A stretch of DNA of 64,000 bases. It comes from Streptomyces sp. NBC_01485. Lineage in GTDB: Bacteria > Actinomycetota > Actinomycetes > Streptomycetales > Streptomycetaceae. Shown here one piece after another: positions 51,052-60,717 of this stretch; within the stretch, counting starts at the first letter, position 1; each line of letters opens with the position of its first letter. The notes under the pieces were generated by a model. That model made no database searches. It was given only the letters and a program-made list of their open reading frames with translations, and was not told the origin of the DNA. Location of the stretch: positions 2,418,001 through 2,482,000 of the forward strand of contig NZ_CP109435.1 in assembly GCF_036227125.1 (NCBI RefSeq), given 5' to 3'. A program made the translations under genes and the position numbers.

Positions 51052-52689
51052 TCAGTGGTGGCCGTGGCCGCTCGTGATCTCCTTGTACTCCTCGACAGTC
51101 GGCTTCGGGATCTGCTGGTCCTCGCCGAAGTACGCCCCGCTGATCTTGGCGCGGAGCTTCTCCTTGCCCGTCACCTTGCGCTCGACACCGTTCTCGTCGA
51201 CCGACGGGCCGATCGCGGCCGGCGCGTACTGCTCGTGCGCGGTGAGGGTGTGCAGCTGCTCCTGGCTGAGCGGCTCGTGGATCTCGATGAACTCACCGTG
51301 CGGCAGGCGCTTGATGGTGCCGGTCTCCCGGCCGTGCAGCACCTTGTCCCGGTCCCGGCGCTGCAGGCCGAGGCAGATCCGCTTGGTGAAGACGTACGCG
51401 ATGACCGGTCCGACGAAGAAGAAGATCCGGACGAACCAGGTGATCGAGTTGATCGACAGGTGGAGGTGGGTGGCCCACAGGTCGTTGCCACCGGCGACCA
51501 GCGTGATCATGTACATCGTGACCCAGGCGACGCCCAGCGCCGTACGGGTCGGCGCGTTGCGCGGGCGGTCCAGGATGTGGTGCTCGCGCCTGTCGCCGGT
51601 GATCCACGACTCGATGAACGGGTAGGCCGCCAGCGCGGCGAGGACCACACCGAACAGGACCAGCGGGATGAACACGCCCAGGACGAGCGTGTGACCCCAG
51701 AGGTTGATCTCCCAGCCCGGCATGAAGCGGATCAGACCCTCGGCGAAGCCCAGGTACCAGTCGGGCTGGGCGCCGGTCGACACCTGGTCCGGACGGTAGG
51801 GGCCCATGGCCCAGACCGGGTTGATCTGCGCGATGGCCGAGATGACCGCGATGACGCCGAAGACCAGGAAGAAGAAGCCTCCGGCCTTGGCCATGTACAC
51901 CGGCAGCAGCGGCATGCCGACGACGTTCTTGTTGCTCTTGCCGGGGCCCGCGAACTGCGTGTGCTTGTGGTAGAAGACCAGGATCAGGTGGCCCACCATC
52001 AGGCCGAGCATGATGCCCGGCAGCAGCAGGATGTGGATCGAGTAGAACCGCGCCACGAAGTCGTGGCCCGGGAACTCCCCGCCGAACAGGAACATCGAGA
52101 TGTACGTGCCGACGATCGGCATCGACAGGATGGCGCCCTGGGTGAAGCGGACGCCGGTGCCGGAGAGCAGGTCGTCCGGGAGCGAGTAACCGGTGAAGCC
52201 GGTGAACATGCCCAGGACGAACAGCAGGAAGCCGAACAGCCAGTTGATCTCACGCGGCTTGCGGAACGCGCCCGTGAAGAACACGCGCATCATGTGCACG
52301 AACATGCCGGCGAGGAAGATCAGCGCCGCCCAGTGGTGGATCTGCCGGATGAGCAGACCGCCGCGCACGTCGAACGAGATGTGCAGGGTCGAGCTGAACG
52401 CCTCGGACATCAGCTGTCCCTGGAGCGGGACGTAGCTGCCGTGGTACTCCACCTCGCTCATCGACGGGTGGAAGAACAGCGTCAGATACACACCCGTCAG
52501 GATGATGATGACGAAGCTGTACATGCACACTTCGCCCAGCATGAACGACCAGTGGTCGGGGAAGATCTTGCGCATGTTGGCCTTGGCCAGGGAGTAGATC
52601 CCGAGCCGGCCGTCGGCCCAGTCGGCGACACGTTCGCCGGCCGGCGCCTTCCCGCGTTCGCGGGACTCTGTGGTCTCTGTGGTGCTCAT
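51052..52689 (-). CDS. qcrB: Cytochrome bc1 complex cytochrome b subunit
   Basis: A 545-residue QcrB, the quinol-oxidising membrane subunit of the actinobacterial bcc complex. N-terminal cytochrome b: ISFDVRGGLLIRQIHHWAALIFLAGMFVHMMRVFFTGAFRKPREINWLFGFLLFVLGMFTGFTGYSLPDDLL (first His pair), FYSIHILLLPGIMLGLMVGHLILVFYHKHTQF (second His pair). PDWYLGFAEGLIRFMPGWEINL gives the Qo-type PDWY motif. The C-terminal ~120 residues are a hydrophilic extension (EFIEIHEPLSQEQLHTL, GKEKLRAKISGAYFGEDQQIPKPTVEEY) typical of actinobacteria. It overlaps qcrA by 4 bp (ATGA). Confidence 0.96.
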   Translation of the reverse strand: MSTTETTESRERGKAPAGERVADWADGRLGIYSLAKANMRKIFPDHWSFMLGEVCMYSFVIIILTGVYLTLFFHPSMSEVEYHGSYVPLQGQLMSEAFSSTLHISFDVRGGLLIRQIHHWAALIFLAGMFVHMMRVFFTGAFRKPREINWLFGFLLFVLGMFTGFTGYSLPDDLLSGTGVRFTQGAILSMPIVGTYISMFLFGGEFPGHDFVARFYSIHILLLPGIMLGLMVGHLILVFYHKHTQFAGPGKSNKNVVGMPLLPVYMAKAGGFFFLVFGVIAVISAIAQINPVWAMGPYRPDQVSTGAQPDWYLGFAEGLIRFMPGWEINLWGHTLVLGVFIPLVLFGVVLAALAAYPFIESWITGDRREHHILDRPRNAPTRTALGVAWVTMYMITLVAGGNDLWATHLHLSINSITWFVRIFFFVGPVIAYVFTKRICLGLQRRDRDKVLHGRETGTIKRLPHGEFIEIHEPLSQEQLHTLTAHEQYAPAAIGPSVDENGVERKVTGKEKLRAKISGAYFGEDQQIPKPTVEEYKEITSGHGHH

Positions 52690-53747
52690 CCGCGCTCCCA
52701 GAATGCAGGACCGACGGGCTCTTCGAAGTCGCCGAGCGCCTCGAGGTAGCCCTCGTCGTTCACACCGATGCGCAACTGCGGCAGGGCGTGACCGGCCGGG
52801 CCGAAGATGACCTTGGCGCCGTCGGAGAGGTCGAAGGTGGACTGGTGGCAGGGGCACAGCACGTGGTGCGTCTGCTGCTCGTACAGCGAGATCGGGCAAC
52901 CGACGTGCGTGCAGATCTTCGAGTACGCCACGATGCCCTGGAAGGACCAGTCGAGTTCCTGCTTGTCCTTGATGTCGTCCGGCTGGAGCCGGACGATCAT
53001 CAGGGCCGCCTTGGCGATCTCGTTCTGGAACTCCTCGTCGTGCTCCTCCAGGCCCTCGGGCTTGACGAAGGTGAGCGAACCGACGGCGACGTCCGAGGGA
53101 CGCAGCGGCTCGTTCGTGTTCATGTTGACGAGCAGCTTGCCCTTGGCCCACAGCGTGTGCCGGAGCTTGTCCTCGGGCAGCGGGCCGAGGTCGCGCAGCA
53201 GCACGACGCCGGACAGCGGCACCAGGGCGACCGCGCCGAACATCGTGTTGCGGATCAGCTTGCGCCGGCCCATGCCCGATTCCTTGGCGCCCTGCTTGAA
53301 GTCCGCGTGGACCTTGGCACGGACCTCGGGGGACGCGGCGATCGGGTGGCGCTCGTCGGCGACCTCCTCGTCCGACATCAGGGTGCGGGCCCAGTGGACC
53401 GCGCCGGCGCCGATGGTGAACAGCGCCGTGCCCAGCGTCAGACCCAGCGCGAAGTTCAGCGCGCTGAGGTGGCCGATCGGGAACACGAAGATCGACTTGT
53501 CGGCGGGGATCGCCACGTACGAGGCGATGAAGGCGACCGTGGAGAGCATCGACAGCGTGAACAGGAAGGCGACCGCACGCTCGGACCGCTTGGCGGCCCG
53601 CTCGTCGATGTCCTGGATGCGGTGCTCGTGGGGCGGCAGCCCCGGGTCTGCGAACGGGTTCTGCTCGTCCGCGACGTCCACGGCGCCGTGCGCGTGGTGG
53701 CCCTGCTCAGCGGGCAGGTTCTCTTCTGGAATGTCTTGGCTACTCAT
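52686..53747 (-). CDS. qcrA: Cytochrome bc1 complex Rieske iron-sulfur subunit
   Basis: A 353-residue actinobacterial QcrA with three N-terminal transmembrane helices (residues about 55-120 and 170-195) and a C-terminal Rieske domain: SKICTHVGCPISLYEQQTHHVLCPCHQSTFDLSDGAKVIFGPAGHALPQLRI, containing CTH and CPCH that bind [2Fe-2S] with two Cys and two His. The N-terminal region is Glu/Gly/His-rich (EENLPAEQGHHAHG). It carries electrons from quinol to QcrC. Overlaps qcrC (ATGA at 53747-53744) and qcrB; translation is coupled. Confidence 0.96.
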   Translation of the reverse strand: MSSQDIPEENLPAEQGHHAHGAVDVADEQNPFADPGLPPHEHRIQDIDERAAKRSERAVAFLFTLSMLSTVAFIASYVAIPADKSIFVFPIGHLSALNFALGLTLGTALFTIGAGAVHWARTLMSDEEVADERHPIAASPEVRAKVHADFKQGAKESGMGRRKLIRNTMFGAVALVPLSGVVLLRDLGPLPEDKLRHTLWAKGKLLVNMNTNEPLRPSDVAVGSLTFVKPEGLEEHDEEFQNEIAKAALMIVRLQPDDIKDKQELDWSFQGIVAYSKICTHVGCPISLYEQQTHHVLCPCHQSTFDLSDGAKVIFGPAGHALPQLRIGVNDEGYLEALGDFEEPVGPAFWERG

Positions 53748-54556
53748 GACTTCTTGGCCTTTGCGGTCCGAGCGGCGACCCAGACGGCGACCGCGATCAT
53801 GGCGCCGAGGCCGAAGATCCAGGAGAACAGGCCCTCACTGACCGGCCCGATGCCGCCCAGTTCCAGCCCACCGGGGTTGTTCGTCTCGTCACTGTTGACC
53901 GCGTGCAGGTACGCGATGATGTCCTTCTTGTTCTGCTCCGACAGCGTGGTGTCGGGGAAGGAAGGCATGTTCTGCGGGCCGGTCTGCATGGCCTCGTACA
54001 TGTGCTTCGGGTCCACGTCCTCCAGCGTCGGAGCGTACTTGCCCTCGGTGAGGGCGCCGCCCTTGCCGGTGAAGTTGTGGCACTGCGCGCAGTTGGTGCG
54101 GAACAGTTCGCCACCCTTGGCGATGTCCGCGCCCTCCGGGCCGTAGTCGGCCTCGGTCGGGACGGACGGACCGGCGCCGAGGGCGGAGATGTACGCGGCG
54201 AGCTGGTCGATCTGCGCCTGCGTGTAGATGACCTTCTTGGCGGGCACCTGGGCGCCCTGGGAGGTCGCCGCCGGCATACGGCCGGTGCCGACCTGGAAGT
54301 CGACGGCCGCGGCGCCGACGCCGACCAGGCTCGGACCGTCAGAGCTGCCCTGACCGCCGGTGCCGTGGCAACTGGCGCAGCCTACGGCGTAGAGCTTCTT
54401 GCCCTCGTCGATGGCGAGGGACTGGGCGGTGTCGTCTGCCTGCGCCTTGCTCGCAGGCGCGAACACGGCGTACAGCCCCCCTGTGCATGCCAGCGCGAGG
54501 AGTAGGACGACGAGCGCCGCCAGCGGATGGCGTCGTCGTGCGGAGAGCTTTTTCAC
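53744..54556 (-). CDS. qcrC: Cytochrome bc1 complex diheme cytochrome c subunit
   Basis: A 270-residue diheme cytochrome. Signal/anchor helix RRRHPLAALVVLLLALACTGGLYAVFAP. Heme sites CASCHGTGGQGSSDGPSLVG and CAQCHNFTGKGGALTEGKYAP. Met ligands are in GRMPAATSQ and QNMPSFPDTTLS. A C-terminal helix LFSWIFGLGAMIAVAVWVAARTAK anchors it. Two hemes let it pass electrons directly to the CuA site of cytochrome oxidase without a free cytochrome c, the hallmark of bcc-aa3 supercomplexes. It is preceded by ctaE, 61 bp away, as in other actinobacteria. Confidence 0.96.
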   Translation of the reverse strand: MKKLSARRRHPLAALVVLLLALACTGGLYAVFAPASKAQADDTAQSLAIDEGKKLYAVGCASCHGTGGQGSSDGPSLVGVGAAAVDFQVGTGRMPAATSQGAQVPAKKVIYTQAQIDQLAAYISALGAGPSVPTEADYGPEGADIAKGGELFRTNCAQCHNFTGKGGALTEGKYAPTLEDVDPKHMYEAMQTGPQNMPSFPDTTLSEQNKKDIIAYLHAVNSDETNNPGGLELGGIGPVSEGLFSWIFGLGAMIAVAVWVAARTAKAKKS

Positions 54557-54617
54557 GGATTACCCCGGTGTCAGGATCTTCTGCGTCGATGCTTGCGATG
54601 TGCGGGAGCGGGCCCGG

Positions 54618-55238
54618 CTACTTGATCATGTAGATCGTGGCGAAGAGTCCGATCCAGACGACATCGACGAAGTGCCAGTAGTAGGACACGACGATGGCCG
54701 CTGTCGCCTGCTCGTGAGTGAACCTCTTGGCCGCGTAGGTGCGCCCGAGAACGAACAGGAAGGCGATGAGGCCGCCCGTCACGTGCATGCCGTGGAAGCC
54801 GGTCGTCAGGTAGAACACCGAGCCGTACGGGTCGGAGGAGAGCGAGAGCCCGTCCTCCTTCACCAGCTCCGTGTACTCGTAGATCTGACCGCCGATGAAG
54901 ATCGCACCCATGATGAAGGTGACGATGAACCACATCCGGAGCTTCTTCACGTCACCGCGCTCGGCGGCGAAGACGCCGAGCTGGCAGGTGAGGGAGGAGA
55001 GCACCAGGATCGTGGTGTTCGTCGCCGAGAACGGGAAGTTCAGATGGGCTGCCATCTCCTTCCAGTGGTCGGGACCTGTCACCGATCGCAGGGTGAAGTA
55101 CATCGCGAAGAGGGCCGCGAAGAACATCAGCTCGGAGCTCAACCAGATGATGGTTCCGACGCTGGTCAGGTTCGGCCGATTGACCGACGGGTGCGCGTGC
55201 CCGGTTTCTACTGTCGTTGCTGTCGCCACGACCGACAT
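54618..55238 (-). CDS. ctaE: Cytochrome c oxidase subunit III
   Basis: A 206-residue, five-helix subunit III of aa3 oxidase: [125 protein letters not shown] and [27 protein letters not shown]. It stabilises subunit I. The first gene of the ctaE-qcrCAB unit; the promoter is in the 178-bp gap to a divergent receiver-like gene. The other oxidase subunits are encoded at 57309-60396. Confidence 0.96.
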   Translation of the reverse strand: MSVVATATTVETGHAHPSVNRPNLTSVGTIIWLSSELMFFAALFAMYFTLRSVTGPDHWKEMAAHLNFPFSATNTTILVLSSLTCQLGVFAAERGDVKKLRMWFIVTFIMGAIFIGGQIYEYTELVKEDGLSLSSDPYGSVFYLTTGFHGMHVTGGLIAFLFVLGRTYAAKRFTHEQATAAIVVSYYWHFVDVVWIGLFATIYMIK

Positions 55239-55416
55239 TATGTCGGTCCCTTATCCCGCCCTCACTCCGGGGGGTGCCGTTCGGAGTGTTCACACCGTGT
55301 GTACTGCCCGTATGGCCCATCGAAGTGGTGTTCCAACCGGTGTTGACCGGGTGTTCAAGGGAGTAGCATCCGCGGCATCGGTTCTGTCCGTACGACGCTG
55401 ATGTCACGGAGGAAGC

Positions 55417-55821
55417 ATGCAGGCGACCGCCACGGTGCTGGTCTACAGCGACGACTCCAACACCCGCGAGCAGGTACGGCTCGCGGCGGGGCGCAGGCCC
55501 GCGCCGGACGCCCCCTTGGTGGAGTTCGTGGAGTGCGCGACGCCGGCCGCGGCCGTCAGGGAGCTGGACAAGGGCGGGATCGACGTCTGCGTCTTCGACG
55601 GGGAGGCCTCGCCGTTGGGCGGCATGGGGTTGTGCCGGCAGATCAAGGACGAGGTGTTCCGGTGTCCGCCGGTGCTCGTGCTCATCGGGCGGCCTCAGGA
55701 CGCGTGGCTGGCCACGTGGAGTCGGGCTGACGCGGCCGTGACGTTGCCTGTGGAGCCTGTGGAGTTCGCGGGGGCGCTTGCTTCTCTGCTGCGGGCCAAG
55801 GGGCTTCAGCAGAGCGCCTGA
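55417..55821 (+). CDS. Receiver-like protein lacking the conserved lysine
   Basis: A 134-residue protein with CheY-like order: VLVYSDDSNTREQVRLAAG (acidic pair), FVECATPAAAVRELDKGGIDVCVFDGEASPLGGMGLCRQIKDE (acceptor-type Asp in VFDGEAS), PPVLVLIGRPQDAWLATWSRADAAVTLPVEPVEFAGALASLL. In canonical receivers the last part reads KP; here it is LP, so the lysine needed for phosphoryl signalling is missing. No output domain. It is divergent from ctaE, a place I recall for a similar gene in other streptomycetes. It could be an atypical receiver or adaptor that tunes respiration; no evidence beyond location. ATG 55417 has GGAGGAAG upstream. Confidence 0.78.
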   Translation: MQATATVLVYSDDSNTREQVRLAAGRRPAPDAPLVEFVECATPAAAVRELDKGGIDVCVFDGEASPLGGMGLCRQIKDEVFRCPPVLVLIGRPQDAWLATWSRADAAVTLPVEPVEFAGALASLLRAKGLQQSA

Positions 55822-55847
55822 GGGGCTGGGGCGCAGGGTTCTGTGGC

Positions 55848-55921
55848 GTCTGCGGGTCCGCTGTGGCTGGTCGCGCCCACGCGGCGGAGCCGCACATCGA
55901 TACGGCCCCGCGCCCCCAGGG
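55848..55921. repeat. Intergenic repeat element, copy B
   Basis: CTGTGGCTGGTCGCGCCCAC, GCGGCGGAGCCGCACATCGA, TACGGCCCCGCGCCCCC: second copy of the element at 28911-28988. It stands between two convergent genes and with the preceding GGGGCTGGGGCGC (55823-55835) forms a GGGGCGC/GCGCCCC hairpin, so it may act as a two-way terminator. Confidence 0.8.
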
Positions 55922-55923
55922 TG

Positions 55924-57177
55924 CTACACGGCCGCTGGACTGAGTCTTGACGTCTGCTGGTCCGTGTTCTGCTTGGCGGCTGTCAGGGCGCTGCCCTTGG
56001 TCCAGTTCGGCCAGGTCAGGTTCCAGTCGCCGAAGCCGTTGCCGAAGGTCTCCATCGTGTCGCCGGCGCTGTTGACGACCTGGACGACGTCGCCGGCGCG
56101 GACGTTGTCGAAGAACCACTCGGCGTTGGCCGTGCTCATGCCCGTGCAGCCGTGGCTGACGTTCGCGTAACCCTGGGAGCCCACGGACCAGGGGGCGGCG
56201 TGGACGTACTCGCCGCTCCAGGTGACACGGGTGGCGTAGTAGACGGGCAGGTCGTAGGACTCCGAGGAGCCTTCCGAGATGCCGACGGTGGTGCTGCGCA
56301 TCCGTACGAAGTACTCCTTGCCCAGGACGACCTTGATGCCGTTGCGGGTATCGAAGCCGGGCTTTCCGGTGGTGACGGGGAGCTGTTTGATCTCCTCGTT
56401 GTTCTTGAAGACCGTCATGGAGTGCGACGACGCGTCCGTCACGGCGATGACCCGGTCGCCGGTCGTGAGCTTGAGGTCCTTCGCGGGGCCGCCCCACAGC
56501 CGGTCGCCGATCTTGATGCCGTCCAGGTTGCTGTGGACGCGGAGGGTGGCGTGGGCGGGCCAGTAGTCCTTGGGGCGGTAGTGGAGTTCCTTGTCGTCCA
56601 CCCAGTGCCAGGCGCCCGGCGCCGAGGGCGTGGAGTCGACCTTGAGGGCCCGTTCGACGACGGCCCGCTGGGCGGGGTCCTTGACGGGCTGGTCCAGCTT
56701 GGCGGTGACGGGCTGGCCGACGCCGTATTCGCCGGCGTCGGGGCCGAAGGTGACCGTCAGGCGCTTCTTCGTGGTGGGCTTGCCGGTGTCGAAGGTGAGG
56801 ACCCGGCGGCCGGGGGCGCCGTCGTCGTCCTCGGTGCTCACCCGGACCGTGTAGCGGACGCCTGCGGCCAGCGGCTCGGTGCTGTGCCAGCGGCTGCCGT
56901 CGGCGGAGAGTTCGCCCGCGAGATAGCGGCCTGTGCCGTCCACGGCGGTGACGTCCGTGATGCGGTCGTCGTCCTCGGCGGTGACTTCGAGCGGCTTGTC
57001 CGGATCGGCCTTCCTGCCGTCGTCCTTGGGGCCGTTGAAGGAGATCTGGTCCGTCGCGTCGTAGGGGCGCGCGGAGAGGGGGTTGCCGTCCGAGCCGCAG
57101 GCGCTTGCGACCGCGCCCAGGGCGATCACCAGCAGGGTGCAGCCGACGACGGTGCGGGGGCGGGGTTCGTGGCTCAT
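55924..57177 (-). CDS. L,D-transpeptidase (YkuD, Ig-like lipoprotein)
   Basis: A 417-residue lipoprotein. Signal TLLVIALGAVASAC with lipobox Cys near residue 27. Two Ig-like regions follow (residues about 60-250: SARPYDATDQISFNGP, TVRVSTEDDDGAPGRRVLTFDT, KKRLTVTFGPDAGEYGVGQPVTAKL). The YkuD domain comes last, with VHAAPWSVGSQGYANVSHGCTGMSTANAEWFFDNVRAGDVVQVVNS: catalytic Cys and His in SHGC. It makes 3-3 crosslinks in peptidoglycan (Ldt class 2 type, as in mycobacteria). The C terminus continues about 40 residues past the domain. It sits alone between the two respiratory operons. Confidence 0.94.
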   Translation of the reverse strand: MSHEPRPRTVVGCTLLVIALGAVASACGSDGNPLSARPYDATDQISFNGPKDDGRKADPDKPLEVTAEDDDRITDVTAVDGTGRYLAGELSADGSRWHSTEPLAAGVRYTVRVSTEDDDGAPGRRVLTFDTGKPTTKKRLTVTFGPDAGEYGVGQPVTAKLDQPVKDPAQRAVVERALKVDSTPSAPGAWHWVDDKELHYRPKDYWPAHATLRVHSNLDGIKIGDRLWGGPAKDLKLTTGDRVIAVTDASSHSMTVFKNNEEIKQLPVTTGKPGFDTRNGIKVVLGKEYFVRMRSTTVGISEGSSESYDLPVYYATRVTWSGEYVHAAPWSVGSQGYANVSHGCTGMSTANAEWFFDNVRAGDVVQVVNSAGDTMETFGNGFGDWNLTWPNWTKGSALTAAKQNTDQQTSRLSPAAV

Positions 57178-57251
57178 GACTTCACGCTAGGGAGCCGCGT
57201 CAACCGTGGCGCGCTGAGTGACACGGACGGAGGACGTCCGCTACGCCAAAA

Positions 57252-57293
57252 GCGTGAGCCCGGACCCTCCTGACGGAGTGTCCGGGCTCACGC
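57252..57293 (-). terminator. Terminator after the ctaCDF operon
   Basis: GCGTGAGCCCGGAC (57252-57265) and GTCCGGGCTCACGC (57280-57293) make a perfect 14-bp stem with a 14-nt loop. On the minus strand TTTTGG follows, so it ends the cta operon 15 bp after the ctaF stop. Confidence 0.85.
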
Positions 57294-57308
57294 CGCGTTC
57301 AACGCGTG

Positions 57309-57707
57309 CTACTGGGTGCGGCTCTCACCGTGGTAGTACTCGAAGACCCAGCCCCACAGGCCGATGAGGATCAGCGGGACGGAGAAGTAGAGCAGCCACC
57401 AGCCCACCGCGACGCCCAGGAAGGCCAGGGCGCCGCCGATGCCGAGCGACAGCGGCTGCCAGCTGTGCGGGCTGAAGAAGCCCAGCTCGCCGGCGTCGTC
57501 CGCGACGTCCGCTTCCTTGTTGTCCTGCGCGCCCGCGTCGACCCGCCGGGCGGTGAAGCCCAGGTAGAAGCCGATCATGATGGACAGGCCGAAGGCCAGG
57601 AAGAGGGCCGTGGTGCCGGCCGGCTCCTTCGACCACACGCCATAGACGATCGCGATGACGAGGATGAAGACGCTCAGCCAGGTGAACATCCTGCCTTGGA
57701 CCTTCAC
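57309..57707 (-). CDS. ctaF: Cytochrome c oxidase subunit 4
   Basis: A 132-residue, four-helix actinobacterial subunit [127 protein letters not shown]. The SPHSWQP block is characteristic. GTG 57707 overlaps the ctaD stop by 4 bp (GTGA). Last gene of ctaC-ctaD-ctaF. Confidence 0.94.
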   Translation of the reverse strand: MKVQGRMFTWLSVFILVIAIVYGVWSKEPAGTTALFLAFGLSIMIGFYLGFTARRVDAGAQDNKEADVADDAGELGFFSPHSWQPLSLGIGGALAFLGVAVGWWLLYFSVPLILIGLWGWVFEYYHGESRTQ

Positions 57708-59440
57708 TTGCCGGCCTCCTTGCTGCCCGTGATGGCGCTGGCACCGTGGCCGGCGTGCTCCAGCTGCTCGAGCGCGGCGATCTCCGGGTGGTGCAGGTCG
57801 AACGCCGGGGATTCACTGCGGATCCGCGGCAGGGTGAGGAAGTTGTGGCGCGGCGGCGGGCAGGAGGTCGCCCACTCCAGGGAGCGGCCGTAGCCCCACG
57901 GGTCGTCGACGCCGACCGGCTTGCCGTACTTGGCGGTCTTCCACACGTTGTAGAAGAACGGCAGGACGGACAGACCGAGGACGAACGAGCTGATCGTCGA
58001 GATCGTGTTCAGGGCGGTGAAGCCGTCGGCCGCCAGGTAGTCGGCGTAACGGCGCGGCATGCCCTCGGCGCCCAGCCAGTGCTGGACCAGGAAGGTGCCG
58101 TGGAAGCCGACGAACAGCGTCCAGAAGGTGATCTTGCCGAGCCGCTCGTCGAGCATCTTGCCGGTGAACTTCGGCCACCAGAAGTGGAAGCCGGAGAACA
58201 TCGCGAAGACGACGGTGCCGAAGACGACGTAGTGGAAGTGCGCCACCACGAAGTACGAGTCGGACACGTGGAAGTCCAGCGGCGGCGAGGCCAGGATGAC
58301 GCCGGTCAGACCGCCGAAGGTGAAGGTGATGAGGAAGCCCGTCGCCCACAGCATCGGTGTCTCGAAGGACAGCGAGCCCTTCCACATCGTTCCGATCCAG
58401 TTGAAGAACTTCACGCCCGTTGGTACGGCGATGAGGAACGTCATGAAGGAGAAGAACGGCAGCAGTACGCCACCGGTGACGTACATGTGGTGCGCCCACA
58501 CCGTGACGGACAGACCGGCGATCGAGATGGTCGCGGCGATCAGGCCCATGTAGCCGAACATCGGCTTGCGGGAGAACACCGGGATCACTTCGGAGATGAT
58601 GCCGAAGAACGGCAGGGCGATGATGTACACCTCTGGATGGCCGAAGAACCAGAAGAGGTGTTGCCACAGCAACGCGCCGCCGTTGGCCGCGTCGAAGACG
58701 TGGGCGCCGAACTTCCGGTCCGCCTCCAGGGCGAACAGCGCGGCCGCGAGGACCGGGAAGGCCAGCAGGACCAGGACACCGGTCAGCAGCACGTTCCACA
58801 CGAAGATCGGCATGCGGAACATGGTCATGCCCGGTGCGCGCATGCAGATGATCGTGGTGATGAAGTTGACCGAGCCGAGGATCGTGCCGAAGCCGGAGAA
58901 GGCCAGGCCCATGATCCACATGTCGGCGCCGATGCCGGGCGAGCGGACCGCGTCCGACAGCGGGGCGTAGGCGAACCAGCCGAAGTCGGCCGCACCCTGC
59001 GGGGTGAGGAAGCCGGCGACGGCGATGAGCGAGCCGAACAGGTACAGCCAGTAGGCGAACATGTTCAGCCGCGGGAAGGCGACGTCCGGCGCACCGATCT
59101 GGAGCGGCATGATCCAGTTCGTGAAGCCGGCGAACAGCGGCGTCGCGAACATCAGCAGCATGATCGTGCCGTGCATCGTGAACGCCTGGTTGAACTGCTC
59201 GTTCGACATGATCTGCAGGCCCGGCCGGGCCAGCTCGGCGCGCATGAAGAGCGCCATCACGCCACCGATGCAGAAGAACGCGAACGACGTGACCAGGTAC
59301 AACGTACCGATGGTCTTGTGGTCGGTGGTCGTCAGCCACTTCACGACGACGTTGCCGGGCTGCTTGCGCCGGACCGGCAGCTCATTCTCGTAGGAGTCTT
59401 CAGCTGCCGCGGCACCCTGGGGTTCGTTGAGGATGCTCAC
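57704..59440 (-). CDS. ctaD: Cytochrome c oxidase subunit I
   Basis: A 578-residue heme-copper oxidase core with twelve helices. Heme a His in [20 protein letters not shown]; CuB ligands and crosslinked Tyr in [18 protein letters not shown]; the His pair in [11 protein letters not shown]; heme a/a3 His in [38 protein letters not shown]. It reduces O2 to water and pumps protons. The N terminus ([43 protein letters not shown]) is normal for actinobacteria. GTG 59440 overlaps the ctaC stop; the longer frame upstream is not the gene. Confidence 0.97.
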   Translation of the reverse strand: MSILNEPQGAAAAEDSYENELPVRRKQPGNVVVKWLTTTDHKTIGTLYLVTSFAFFCIGGVMALFMRAELARPGLQIMSNEQFNQAFTMHGTIMLLMFATPLFAGFTNWIMPLQIGAPDVAFPRLNMFAYWLYLFGSLIAVAGFLTPQGAADFGWFAYAPLSDAVRSPGIGADMWIMGLAFSGFGTILGSVNFITTIICMRAPGMTMFRMPIFVWNVLLTGVLVLLAFPVLAAALFALEADRKFGAHVFDAANGGALLWQHLFWFFGHPEVYIIALPFFGIISEVIPVFSRKPMFGYMGLIAATISIAGLSVTVWAHHMYVTGGVLLPFFSFMTFLIAVPTGVKFFNWIGTMWKGSLSFETPMLWATGFLITFTFGGLTGVILASPPLDFHVSDSYFVVAHFHYVVFGTVVFAMFSGFHFWWPKFTGKMLDERLGKITFWTLFVGFHGTFLVQHWLGAEGMPRRYADYLAADGFTALNTISTISSFVLGLSVLPFFYNVWKTAKYGKPVGVDDPWGYGRSLEWATSCPPPRHNFLTLPRIRSESPAFDLHHPEIAALEQLEHAGHGASAITGSKEAGK

Positions 59441-60396
59441 AGGTTGTTCGTCTCCCGGTTCTTCTCGTGGCTCGTCTGCTCGATGCCCGCGGGAACGTAA
59501 CCGGTCTGCCCCTTCTTCACGAGATCCTTGAGGTGCTGCTCGTAGCGCTCCTGGGAGACGACCTTCACGTTGAAGAGCATCCGGGAGTGGTCGACGCCGC
59601 AGAGCTCGGCGCACTTGCCCAGGAAGGTGCCCTCCCTGTTGGGGGTCACCTGGAAGGAGTTGGTGTGACCCGGGATGACGTCCTGCTTCATGAGGAACGG
59701 CACCACCCAGAAGTCGTGGATGACGTCACGCGAGGTCAGGATGAAGCGGACCGTCTTGCCCTCGGGGAGCCAGAGGGTCGGGCCCGGGTTGTTGGTCTGC
59801 GGGTTCCGCTCGTTGGGGACGCCGCAGGTGTACGTGCCACCCGCGTTGTCCGGGAAGTCCGTCTTGAACCGGTCCGGGATGGCGGCCAGGTTCTTGTCGG
59901 TCTTCGCGTCCCCGTCGGAACCTTCGACGTTCTCGATGTAGTTGAAGCACCAGCTCCACTGGAAGCCGACCACGTTCACCGTGACGTCGGGCTTCTTGTC
60001 GAGGCTCAGCAGCTTCGACTCGTCACGGGCCGTGAAGTAGAAAAAGACCGAGACGATGATGATCGGGACCACCGTGTACAGCGCCTCGATGGGCATGTTG
60101 TACCGGGTCTGCGGAGGAACCTCGATCTTCGTGCGGCTGCGCCTGTGGAAGAAAACGCTCCACAGGATCAGGCCCCACACCAGCACGCCGGTGGCCAGCG
60201 CGGCGGCCCAGGAGCCCTGCCACAGGGAGAGGACGCGTGGCGCCTCTTCTGTGACGGGGGTGGGCATACCAAGGCGGGGGAAGTCCTTGTATGTGCAACC
60301 GGTGGCGGTCGCCAGGACCAGGCCCGCGGTCATTGCCTGCAGCAGCTTCCGCCGCATCGGGCGCCGCGGCGAGCGGTCGGAGCCGTTGGGACTCAC
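59437..60396 (-). CDS. ctaC: Cytochrome c oxidase subunit II
   Basis: A 319-residue subunit II. Lipoprotein-type signal [26 protein letters not shown] (lipobox Cys near residue 34), two helices ([37 protein letters not shown]), then the cupredoxin domain [56 protein letters not shown]: His, two Cys, His and Met of CuA are all there. A Cys replaces Gln in the usual WQ-type patch (WSWC). GTG 60396 has GGAAGG upstream. First gene of the operon; a dyad lies near its promoter. Confidence 0.96.
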   Translation of the reverse strand: MSPNGSDRSPRRPMRRKLLQAMTAGLVLATATGCTYKDFPRLGMPTPVTEEAPRVLSLWQGSWAAALATGVLVWGLILWSVFFHRRSRTKIEVPPQTRYNMPIEALYTVVPIIIVSVFFYFTARDESKLLSLDKKPDVTVNVVGFQWSWCFNYIENVEGSDGDAKTDKNLAAIPDRFKTDFPDNAGGTYTCGVPNERNPQTNNPGPTLWLPEGKTVRFILTSRDVIHDFWVVPFLMKQDVIPGHTNSFQVTPNREGTFLGKCAELCGVDHSRMLFNVKVVSQERYEQHLKDLVKKGQTGYVPAGIEQTSHEKNRETNNL

Positions 60397-60479
60397 GTAG
60401 CGCCTTCCCGAGAGTCTCGCCCGCGCGGTTGGCTGCGGCCTGCCTTCTCGCGGGTCGGTCGCCGCCCTGCGTCGGGCAG

Positions 60480-60510
60480 GGGTTTGGATGTTTATGCGGA
60501 CCAAACCCTA
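60480..60510 (-). promoter_or_regulatory. ctaC promoter -10 and dyad
   Basis: GGGTTTGG (60480-60487) and CCAAACCC (60501-60508) are perfect inverted 8-bp arms around ATGTTTATGCGGA. The right arm overlaps a -10-like TAGGGT on the minus strand (60510-60505). A 5'-UTR hairpin or operator would control the oxidase operon. No good -35 is visible. Confidence 0.4.
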
Positions 60511-60614
60511 GCCGACGCCTTCAGGGGGGTCGCGGGGAGGGTGGCATACGCGCCGCGGGTCACCCCGAAGGGGTGGGATAGGCGCCTAATAGGTCGTCAA
60601 TGCGGGTTGTGCGG

Positions 60615-60685
60615 CGAGTGCGGCTTTCGTTGTGGCTGGTCGGGCCCACGTGGCGGAGCCGCACCTCGGCACGGTGCCGCGCCCC
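60615..60685. repeat. Intergenic repeat element, copy C
   Basis: TTTCGTTGTGGCTGGTCGGG, CCCACGTGGCGGAGCCGCAC and GTGCCGCGCCCC: third, more diverged copy of the element at 28911-28988 and 55848-55921. It lies between divergent ctaC and the cysteine-desulfurase gene, just before the latter's promoter. Confidence 0.75.
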
Positions 60686-60705
60686 GGTTCGGCCCGCCCG
60701 CGTCT

Positions 60706-60711
60706 TACCGT
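60706..60711 (+). promoter_or_regulatory. -10 element for leaderless desulfurase gene
   Basis: TACCGT, six bases TGCCGT, then GTG 60718 (a GTG at 60716 is out of frame). No Shine-Dalgarno. Confidence 0.45.
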
Positions 60712-60717
60712 TGCCGT

